A stretch of DNA of 54,724 nucleotides from positions 33,341-88,064 of the forward strand of contig JANRFH010000022.1 in the NCBI GenBank assembly GCA_030725745.1, given 5' to 3'. Under the pieces are notes generated by a model that saw only the letters and a list, made by a program, of their open reading frames with translations, was not told the DNA's origin and did no database searches. The number at the start of each line of letters is the position of its first letter. Within the stretch, counting starts at the first letter, position 1. This document shows positions 15,554 to 21,633 of the stretch, piece after piece. The translations under genes and the position numbers were made by a program. The stretch comes from Akkermansiaceae bacterium. Its GTDB lineage: Bacteria > Verrucomicrobiota > Verrucomicrobiia > Verrucomicrobiales > Akkermansiaceae.

Positions 15554-16288
15554 TTAGGGTAGTTCTTTCAGTGCCGTGTTGGCGAAGTGTTCGACGGTGG
15601 TAAGGCCGCAGGATCGCAGTTGGCTGGTGGGGAAGAGCGATGCGGGATTTGCTCCGATGTCTTGCAGTGCCTGACGCACTTTTTGGAGCTTGAGGATTCT
15701 TTTCAGGAGCTTGAGTTCGTTGATGAGTGCGCGTTGGGTGATGTGTCCTTTGATCGCCTCGCCGAGCAAGCCTTCGAAATGAGCGGGTACTACGTGGCAA
15801 AGCATCCGAGTGTGTTTTTCGTCCTGTCGCCCAATCTGATCGAGGCCGAGCAGGCAGTGGCATTTGCTTTGGAAGAGGAAAATCGGGTCGATCACGCGGA
15901 TATCGTCAATCATGAGCGCACGCTCCATGAGCCGTGGAAGTTCGTTCTGCGGAACTCCGTAAACAGTGGTCATGAGATCCACTGAATACACCGGCGTGGT
16001 ATTCAGGGAGAGGATGGCGAGTTGACCATCAGCCGGGGAGGTTCCTTCGAAGAGCTTGCCTATCCCGGTTTTGGCTCGGATGTATTTGAATGCAGCATAG
16101 CTCACCCAGATATCACAATCCTTGGAGGTGAAAGGGAGGAAAGGTGAAAGGTCGGCTGCGGTATCCCTTGCGCTGTAGAACTCCGCCCAAAAGTTTACTG
16201 CCTGTCCTCCGCCAAGAAAATAATCAGTGCTGCTGGTGCCGAGATCCCGGAGAAAGGCTGCGTAGTCGCTTATGCGTGTCTCGGGCAT
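15554..16288 (-). CDS. Nucleotidyltransferase-fold protein, possible toxin (AbiEii/MNT-like)
   Basis: A 244-residue soluble protein with the minimal nucleotidyltransferase pattern: glycine-rich FLGGGQAVNFW (about residues 24-34), an Asp-x-Asp in TSKDCDIWVS (about 54-63), and a third acidic strand, YSVDLMTTVYG. A helical C-terminal half follows (INELKLLKRILKLQKVRQAL). This fits AbiEii/DUF6036-type proteins used in toxin-antitoxin or defence pairs, but the exact family is inferred. It starts 2 nt after the stop of a 62-residue gene on the same strand. The pair is bracketed by the M48 peptidase gene and a copy of its 3' end. Confidence 0.65.
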   Translation of the reverse strand: MPETRISDYAAFLRDLGTSSTDYFLGGGQAVNFWAEFYSARDTAADLSPFLPFTSKDCDIWVSYAAFKYIRAKTGIGKLFEGTSPADGQLAILSLNTTPVYSVDLMTTVYGVPQNELPRLMERALMIDDIRVIDPIFLFQSKCHCLLGLDQIGRQDEKHTRMLCHVVPAHFEGLLGEAIKGHITQRALINELKLLKRILKLQKVRQALQDIGANPASLFPTSQLRSCGLTTVEHFANTALKELP

Positions 16289-16290
16289 GA

Positions 16291-16479
16291 TCAGCGCCCG
16301 ATAGCTCGCTTCAGATTGGAGATGCGTGCGTTTTTGAAAAAGCTTTTGGGGAAGATGGAGTTTTCGCGTTGGAGTACTTCGGGATCTTCGCCGGCTTTCA
16401 GGCGTTTTTCATCGGCGAGGCGGGAGGCGCGCTTTTCTGCGTCGCGGGATTCGCGGTTGAATTTTTCCGATGGTTTCAT
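16291..16479 (-). CDS. 62-residue charged partner protein, possible antitoxin
   Basis: A small, highly charged protein with a helical N-terminal half (SEKFNRESRDAEKRASRLAD) and a more hydrophobic C-terminal NSIFPKSFFKNARISNLK. It has no recognised domain. The stop is 2 nt before the nucleotidyltransferase start, so the two genes are translationally linked and this is the first cistron. A short charged protein before a putative nucleotidyltransferase toxin is the usual antitoxin position, but it lacks the winged-helix domain of AbiEi antitoxins. The role is inferred from position alone. Confidence 0.6.
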   Translation of the reverse strand: MKPSEKFNRESRDAEKRASRLADEKRLKAGEDPEVLQRENSIFPKSFFKNARISNLKRAIGR

Positions 16480-16517
16480 TGTTGGCAGGATGCGGTTTCG
16501 TTGTTCTGTCGAATTGG

Positions 16518-16546
16518 ATACTACGCTTTTTAGACGGGACTGTCCA
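16518..16546 (-). promoter_or_regulatory. Candidate sigma-70 promoter for the two-gene cassette
   Basis: On the minus strand TGGACA (complement of 16541-16546) is separated by 17 nt from TAGTAT (complement of 16518-16523). The -10 lies about 39 nt upstream of the 62-residue gene. The match is good but it is an eye call; the cassette would then have its own promoter, separate from the M48 gene. Confidence 0.4.
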
Positions 16547-16571
16547 CCCAGCCATTTTCGCCCCTCTTAGC

Positions 16572-17813
16572 TCAGGGAAGCAGTGCTTTTAGCCGCTGGA
16601 GTAGCGGCGGGTGGGAGTAGTCTAGGGCGATTCTCAGGGAATGAGGTGCCGGGTGGGAGAGGTGGTCGCTGCTGAGCTTTTTGAGGGCGGTGGCTAGGGC
16701 TTCGGGGGTGCCGGTGGATTGGGAGGCGTAGGCGTCGGCTTCGAATTCGTGTTTGCGAGACCAGGCGTTGGCGAGGACGGAGAGGAGTTTTGAGGCTGGC
16801 TCTAGGAGGATGGTGAAGAGGACGAGGCCGACGTGGGGGGAGATCTCTGTGACGAAGAAGGCTTCGTGGAGCATTTTGGCGAAGGCTCCGTTGGGATCAG
16901 TGGCGAGGCCGATGAGGAAGAAGATGAGAGCCATCTGGAGGATGCCGACGAAGAGGCGTTGCTTGATGTGGCCGAGGCGGAAGTGGCCGATCTCGTGGGC
17001 GAGGATGGCTAGGATTTCCGGGTTGGAGGATTTCTCGATGAGGGTGTCGAAGAGGGCGATCTTCTTGTGTTTCCCGAAGCCAGTGAAATAGGCGTTGGCT
17101 TTGGTGGAGCGCTTGGAGCCATCGATGGTGAAGACGCCGTGGAGGGGGAAGCCGCATTTATCGCCGAGGGCTTCGATATCGGTTTTGAGTTCACCGTCCT
17201 CCATGGGGGTGAATTTGTTGAAGAGGGGGAGGATGAGTGAGGGGGCGAGGTAGGTAAGGATGAGTTGGAAGGCGGTGACAAAGGCCCATGCCCAGAGCCA
17301 TGCGTTTGGCACTTCGTGGAAGATCCAGAGGATGCCGGCGAGGAGGGGAAGGCCGAGGACGGCGGCGAGGAGGAGGCCTTTGATGCGGTCGGTGAAGAAA
17401 AGGGCGGGGGTGGATTTGTTGAAGCCGAATTTCTGCTCGATGACGAAGGTCTCGTAGTAGTCGAAGGGGAGGGAGATGAGGTTCTGCGCGAGGAAAAGTG
17501 CGGAGAGGAAGATGAGGCCGGCGAGGATTTCGTTATCTGCAAGGGAACGGGCGAGGGTATCGGTGTAGGCGAAGCCGCCGATAAACCAGAAGCCTAACAG
17601 GACGGCGAGGGAGAAGCTGGCGCGTATGAGATCGAAGCGGGAGTTCGTGGCAAGGTAGGAGCGTGCTTGGTCTAACTTTTCCTGATCCATGAGGCCTTCG
17701 AGCTCCGGGGGTGGGGTGGAGGGGAAGGTTTTAATGTTGAGGAGAGTGGCGATGAATTCGAGGTTCCAGAGGAGGAAAAGGGAGATGACGATGAGGATGG
17801 CGATAGCGTTCAT
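16572..17813 (-). CDS. M48 family metallopeptidase (Ste24/CAAX-protease-like)
   Basis: Membrane zinc endopeptidase, 413 residues. The zinc motif is HEIGH in ILAHEIGHFRLGHIKQ (about residues 278-282), with the third ligand Glu in RKHEFEADAYA (about 357). Several membrane helices and the N-terminal CAAX-protease-type domain (ARSYLATNSRFDLIR) resemble eukaryotic Ste24 more than short HtpX. Such enzymes act in membrane protein quality control. A 174-nt copy of its 3' end lies 1.2 kb downstream beyond the nucleotidyltransferase cassette. The ATG is preceded directly by a heptad repeat. Confidence 0.92.
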   Translation of the reverse strand: MNAIAILIVISLFLLWNLEFIATLLNIKTFPSTPPPELEGLMDQEKLDQARSYLATNSRFDLIRASFSLAVLLGFWFIGGFAYTDTLARSLADNEILAGLIFLSALFLAQNLISLPFDYYETFVIEQKFGFNKSTPALFFTDRIKGLLLAAVLGLPLLAGILWIFHEVPNAWLWAWAFVTAFQLILTYLAPSLILPLFNKFTPMEDGELKTDIEALGDKCGFPLHGVFTIDGSKRSTKANAYFTGFGKHKKIALFDTLIEKSSNPEILAILAHEIGHFRLGHIKQRLFVGILQMALIFFLIGLATDPNGAFAKMLHEAFFVTEISPHVGLVLFTILLEPASKLLSVLANAWSRKHEFEADAYASQSTGTPEALATALKKLSSDHLSHPAPHSLRIALDYSHPPLLQRLKALLP

Positions 17814-17841
17814 AAACTTTAAATTTTAAACTCTAAACTTC
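17814..17841 (+). repeat. Heptad intergenic repeat, copy 6 (four units)
   Basis: Units AAACTTT, AAATTTT, AAACTCT and AAACTTC, followed by AATGAAGAGCTTGGG. It directly abuts the M48 ATG with no spacer and reads away from the gene. Together with copy 7, which is inverted, it forms imperfect arms of about 28 nt around a 49-nt centre. Confidence 0.78.
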
Positions 17842-17890
17842 AATGAAGAGCTTGGGATGAGGGAAGATGGTTTCTAGGTGGGCGGAAATT

Positions 17891-17918
17891 GAGATTTAAA
17901 GTTTAGAGTTTAAAGTTT
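17891..17918 (-). repeat. Heptad intergenic repeat, copy 7 (four units, inverted)
   Basis: On the minus strand the units are AAACTTT, AAACTCT, AAACTTT and AAATCTC, followed by AATTTCCGCCC. The first unit overlaps the TGA stop of the membrane protein gene at 17918. It is the only copy lying on the minus strand, and the gene end it adjoins is also on the right, so the outward rule holds. Confidence 0.75.
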
Positions 17919-18484
17919 CAGCGCTGGATGAGGTTGAAGATGGGGGGGGCGGCTTGTTTCCAGGCTAGGGCGGTGGTTGCTTGGACGACGGCGTCTTCGT
18001 CTTCGCGGCGTGGGTAGATGCGTGAGTCACGAAGGCGGCGTGAGGTGAGGGCAATGGCGCGTAGCTCCGGGGCGAGGCCGAGGTAGGCGAAGGTGGCGGC
18101 AAGGGCGATAGCAAGGAGGAAAAAAGCAATGGCGAGCAGCGGAGAGATCTTCATGATAATGATGGGTAGTATCATGACCATGGCGGTGAGCGGGGGGACA
18201 GCCATGCCGAAGCGACGGACTGCTTCGCGTGTGGCGGCGGCTTTTGGCTCGCGGGTTTTCCAATCGGAGAGGGCTGCCTTGTGGAGGAACTCGGCATGCA
18301 CGCGTGCATCGGCAGAGGCGGATGGTGGCGTACTGTCCTTTCCAAAGGTTTCCTCCCACTTGGTGAGATTGCAGGAGCACTGGCGTTTTCCGGTGGTTGA
18401 AAGGATACGGATGCCTAACCACCAGCGCAGGAGGAATGCGGTGATGATGGGGAGGGCTGAGAGGATGACGAGGAAACGAAACAC
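17918..18484 (-). CDS. Membrane protein of unknown function
   Basis: A 188-residue protein with an N-terminal membrane helix (FLVILSALPIITAFLLRWWLG), a cytoplasmic or periplasmic loop with the motif CSCNLTKWEETFG, and a hydrophobic hairpin around residues 95-140 (LTAMVMILPIIIMK and AIAFFLLAIALAATFAY). The C-terminal part has LRDSRIYPRREDEDAVVQA. It is not recognised as a member of a known family. It is oriented like the M48 gene downstream, but the two genes are separated by the inverted heptad pair. Confidence 0.6.
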   Translation of the reverse strand: MFRFLVILSALPIITAFLLRWWLGIRILSTTGKRQCSCNLTKWEETFGKDSTPPSASADARVHAEFLHKAALSDWKTREPKAAATREAVRRFGMAVPPLTAMVMILPIIIMKISPLLAIAFFLLAIALAATFAYLGLAPELRAIALTSRRLRDSRIYPRREDEDAVVQATTALAWKQAAPPIFNLIQR

Positions 18485-18611
18485 GGCTGCGGGATGGATT
18501 TACGCGGGATTTACTCGGAATGCACGCGAATGAGCGCTTTTTTCCATGTGAAGCATCTCCTGAGGGAAAGGTTTTCTTGACGAATGGGGGCGGTTGTTGA
18601 AACTGCGCGGG

Positions 18612-18779
18612 ATGAAAACCCTTTTGAAAGTTGGCGCGTTGGTGGTGATTGCAGGTATGCTTGGCTCTTGCGGAGTACCAATGGCAGCACTTCGCAGCAT
18701 AGGTAACCTACCAAATACGGCAGGTAATGCGCTGAACGAAGTGGATGGCATGGCAGGCGCGCTCTACGGAGGCCTTTGA
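18612..18779 (+). CDS. Small lipoprotein (entericidin-like size)
   Basis: A 55-residue product beginning MKTLLKVGALVVIAGMLGSCG: basic start, hydrophobic core and lipobox LGSC with Cys20. The mature part is only 36 residues, rich in Gly, Ala and Asn. Small entericidin-type lipoproteins look like this, but the sequence is too short to assign. The ATG at 18612 is preferred to one 18 nt upstream because it starts the signal peptide. The stop is 2 nt from the end of tsaE on the opposite strand (convergent). Confidence 0.6.
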   Translation: MKTLLKVGALVVIAGMLGSCGVPMAALRSIGNLPNTAGNALNEVDGMAGALYGGL

Positions 18780-18780
18780 T

Positions 18781-19221
18781 TTACTGAGGCTCGCCTTTTT
18801 CTGGGCGAGATATTTCACGGATCTGTCTTGATCCGTCTGCTTGGTGGGTGATTTCCAGCCAAGTGGCTTCCGATGGAATGATTTCCGGAAAAAGATCTGC
18901 CCATTCGCAGATCACTATGGCGTCTTCATCGAGGTATTCATCCCAGCCGAGTGCGATGAGTTCTTCGGCGGATTTGAGTCGGTAGAAATCGAAGTGGAAG
19001 ATGGGGATTCTTCCGCCACGATATTCGTTGACGATAGGGAAGGTGGGACTGGTGGCGACGGCTGCGGAATCGATGGCGGATACAAAGCCCTTCGACCAAT
19101 GAGTTTTTCCAGTGCCTAGTGTTCCGACGAGGGCGAAGACATTGCCGTGCTTCGCGAATGAGGCTGCGCTCGCTCCGAGGGCGAGCATTTCTTCGGGGGT
19201 ATCGGCCCGGTGCGTGGTCAT
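18781..19221 (-). CDS. tsaE: tRNA threonylcarbamoyladenosine biosynthesis ATPase TsaE
   Basis: ATPase partner of TsaD/TsaB in making t6A37 of ANN-decoding tRNAs. The 146-residue protein has Walker A GTLGTGKTHWSKG (about residues 34-46), the switch segment SPTFPIVNEYRGG, and the conserved HFDFYRL and WDEYLDEDAIVICEWAD motifs. Its ATG overlaps the stop of the upstream DUF3108 gene by 4 nt (ATGA), so translation is coupled. tsaB/tsaD are not in the window. Confidence 0.95.
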   Translation of the reverse strand: MTTHRADTPEEMLALGASAASFAKHGNVFALVGTLGTGKTHWSKGFVSAIDSAAVATSPTFPIVNEYRGGRIPIFHFDFYRLKSAEELIALGWDEYLDEDAIVICEWADLFPEIIPSEATWLEITHQADGSRQIREISRPEKGEPQ

Positions 19222-20018
19222 GGGTTTTTCTTGAAATTGGTGAGGACGGCGCGGACATCGCCAATGTAAACGGCGGCGCGGATCTCGAGCGGGACGCGGT
19301 CGGTATCATCGGAGAGCCAGAGGGTGACAGGTTTCTTGAGCTTTTTGTATACTTTCAATTCGCCGGTGTCTTTGTCGATTTTGGTTAAGGCGAAGCTGAG
19401 GCGCAGGGCGTCCTTGCCCATGTGTTGTTCTTTCGCCTCGCAGCGCACTTTGAGCAGGTAGGGGCTGGTGAATGGGAGGAGGAGAGTGGTGTGTTCTTCT
19501 CCGACATCGAGCTTCTGGCTGCGGATGAAAAGGATGGCGGAGAAAATGTCGCGCGAGGTGTGGGGGAAGGTGAATGCCTGTGTCTGGACTGCGCCGGTTT
19601 TCGAATCCGTGGCGAGTTCATGGACTGAGACGCTGCCGGGTGAGTAGCGGTTTGTGGTGACGCAGGTTTCCTTTCCGTCCTCATCGGAGGCTTTGAAGTA
19701 GCGTGTCTGGAGAGTGGAGTCGGTGACTTCCGACCAGAAGCTGTGCTTGTAGGGGAAAAGGGCGTTGGCAGCACCCTGGCTGGTGGCGGTGGATTTGATG
19801 ACCATGGCTCCGGGTTTGCTCACGCCGGGAGGGGCGAACTCTAAGCGGCAGGTGCCAGCCTGAACCATCCCCTTCCAGCTCATGGTGAAATCCAAGGTGC
19901 AGGAAGGCATTTCGGAATGGCTACCTGCCTTTCCGGAAGTGAGCTGCGTAGTCCATGCCGGGGCGGAAAGCGCGGCGGTGGCGCTCAGGGCAAAGATGGC
20001 TATGGTGGGAAATTTCAT
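19218..20018 (-). CDS. DUF3108-type secreted protein
   Basis: A 266-residue protein with a signal peptide (MKFPTIAIFALSATAALSAPA). The body has the DUF3108 pattern: a long beta-rich sheet with FTMSWKGMVQAGTCRLEF, the KYRTRY-like LQTRYFKASDEDGKE segment, an RDIFSAILFIRSQKL strand and a C-terminal KPVTLWLSDDTDRVPLEIRA ending. Members are periplasmic or outer-envelope proteins of unknown biochemical role. It is translationally coupled to tsaE downstream, an arrangement I read as operon economy rather than functional linkage. Confidence 0.82.
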   Translation of the reverse strand: MKFPTIAIFALSATAALSAPAWTTQLTSGKAGSHSEMPSCTLDFTMSWKGMVQAGTCRLEFAPPGVSKPGAMVIKSTATSQGAANALFPYKHSFWSEVTDSTLQTRYFKASDEDGKETCVTTNRYSPGSVSVHELATDSKTGAVQTQAFTFPHTSRDIFSAILFIRSQKLDVGEEHTTLLLPFTSPYLLKVRCEAKEQHMGKDALRLSFALTKIDKDTGELKVYKKLKKPVTLWLSDDTDRVPLEIRAAVYIGDVRAVLTNFKKNP

Positions 20019-20096
20019 GATGACGCTAGGACGCGAGCGGCAATGACACGATTCAATTGGATGATCGTGAGCACCCCGTAGGCTAGCGCGAAACGA

Positions 20097-20375
20097 TCAT
20101 TCCTCCAGCGGATAAACCGGGGTGGCGCGGTTGGCCAGATAAGGGATCAGTTTTGCATCGGTTATGGAGCTGACGAGTGCGGTCGGATTGTCAGAAAGAT
20201 AAAGGCGTTGAGCGGCATAGACGGAGCGCAGATCCTCGGAAGCTGCGCGACCCATCTGCCAGTTGCCGTATTGTTTCGATACGCCCAGCCCAACCGAAAT
20301 GAGGGTGAGCATCATTCCGATGACGATGGTCATCTCTAGCAAAGTGACGCCAGATTTGCATTTGTCGGAGTTCAT
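20097..20375 (-). CDS. Orphan type IV prepilin-like protein (pseudopilin)
   Basis: A 92-residue protein with a short basic leader and the prepilin peptidase site SG/VTLLEMTIVIG, with Glu at position 5 of the mature chain, followed by a hydrophobic helix. The rest is a short helical and loop domain (RSVYAAQRLYLSDNP). It is probably exported and assembled into a pseudopilus or remains membrane-bound. No secretion or pilus genes are adjacent. The upstream 67 bp to the enoyl reductase is AT-rich. Confidence 0.8.
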   Translation of the reverse strand: MNSDKCKSGVTLLEMTIVIGMMLTLISVGLGVSKQYGNWQMGRAASEDLRSVYAAQRLYLSDNPTALVSSITDAKLIPYLANRATPVYPLEE

Positions 20376-20442
20376 CGCCTTTTTATTTAAACCTTATTAA
20401 TGTTCTTGAAAAGCTAGAAATAAGGGAAATTTATAGTGTTTT

Positions 20443-21426
20443 TCAGGATTTTTTAGCAAAAAGCACCTTTCCATTGCGGTCAGAGGCAACAAGACGGCCT
20501 AGGGCTGTGGTGAAATTTTCCAAGGAATGGACAGAATCTACCTGCTGTCTTAGCGATCCGTCGAGAATCAGGCGAGCAAGGTGCCCGTAGGTTTCTTCGA
20601 TTTCAGGGCGTGTGGCGTGTTTGATCCACTCAGTGACCCAAAGGCCTCGGATGCGGAGATCTCCGAAAATGAGTGGGCCGTTGGGGACAGTAAGGGGCTT
20701 GCGACCCATCGCGCCATAGGTGATATGGGTGCCGCTGTGGGCGAGGAGTTTCATCAGCCGGAGGGCGCTATCTCCACCGACGGCGTTGAAGGCGAGCTTG
20801 GCTTTGGTTTTACCGATAGCTAGCTTGGCTGCTTCATAGCCCCCGGCGGTATCTGGGAGGACGAGTTCCGCGCCGAGGGCGGTGAGTTCTGGAGCGAGGG
20901 TTTCGTTTCTGAGGAAACAGGCGGTTTTTACGCCCATGGCGGCGGCGAGTTGGATGACACATTGGCCAACTCCGGAGTTTGAGGCGTTGAGCGTGACCCA
21001 ATCGCCTTTTTGGAGTTTTTCGAAATGGTTGAGCAGTAGCCAGGCGGTGGCAGGATTCACCTTCAGCATGGCCGCCTGGAGGTGATCGATTTCTGACGGG
21101 AGCTTGATGAGATTTTCCGCAGAAGTGACGGTATGTGTAGCCCATCCACCGATCTGTGAAATGGGGAAGACTAAATCGCCGGATGAAAGGGTGGCAGAGC
21201 TACTTTCAAGGACGGTGGCGGAGCATTCCATGCCGACGGTGGAGGGTAGCTCGGGCTTGATGCCGTAGGTGCCTTCGATGTAGTTCAGGTCGGCGGGATT
21301 GATAGGCGCGGCATGGATTTCGAGGAGCACTTCGCCGTCTTTCAGTGCGGCGGTTTGGAAATTGATGAGGGAGAGAGATTTGGAGGGTTCGCCGTGGTTT
21401 TCGAAGATTAGTCTGCGTGCGTTCAT
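20443..21426 (-). CDS. MECR/ETR-type 2-enoyl thioester reductase (MDR superfamily)
   Basis: NADPH-dependent medium-chain reductase, 327 residues. The N-terminal half has AAPINPADLNYIEGTYG, the MECR signature with the catalytic Tyr, followed by VGMECSATV. The Rossmann region is WVTLNASNSGVGQCVIQLA and the NADP-binding part follows; GLWVTEWIKHA near residue 260 also matches the family. There are no zinc-binding cysteines. It probably reduces trans-2-enoyl thioesters in fatty acid synthesis or catabolism. Other quinone-oxidoreductase-like MDRs are the alternative. Confidence 0.87.
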   Translation of the reverse strand: MNARRLIFENHGEPSKSLSLINFQTAALKDGEVLLEIHAAPINPADLNYIEGTYGIKPELPSTVGMECSATVLESSSATLSSGDLVFPISQIGGWATHTVTSAENLIKLPSEIDHLQAAMLKVNPATAWLLLNHFEKLQKGDWVTLNASNSGVGQCVIQLAAAMGVKTACFLRNETLAPELTALGAELVLPDTAGGYEAAKLAIGKTKAKLAFNAVGGDSALRLMKLLAHSGTHITYGAMGRKPLTVPNGPLIFGDLRIRGLWVTEWIKHATRPEIEETYGHLARLILDGSLRQQVDSVHSLENFTTALGRLVASDRNGKVLFAKKS

Positions 21427-21484
21427 GTTGTTGTGTGGTTTTTCCTTGGCTTTCCCGGTGGTGCGAGGCTATTTCCGTGGCGCA

Positions 21485-21586
21485 ATGACACGTTCTTCCA
21501 TAGAGCTTTCGATTAAAGTTTTCCTCTTCGCACTCATCGTGACCTTTATCATCACGGTAGTCAAAGTGATCGGGATGATTTCCTGA
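21485..21586 (+). CDS. Possible 33-residue membrane protein
   Basis: ATG at 21485 opens MTRSSIELSIKVFLFALIVT and continues to a stop at 21584-21586. A basic/polar start plus one hydrophobic helix is typical of small membrane proteins. It lies in the 195-bp gap between two divergent genes. Nothing else supports it, and it could be chance. Confidence 0.35.
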   Translation: MTRSSIELSIKVFLFALIVTFIITVVKVIGMIS

Positions 21587-21633
21587 TACCTGCGCATCTT
21601 TTTTGATGGGGGCGGCATGGCGTGTGCAGGAAG

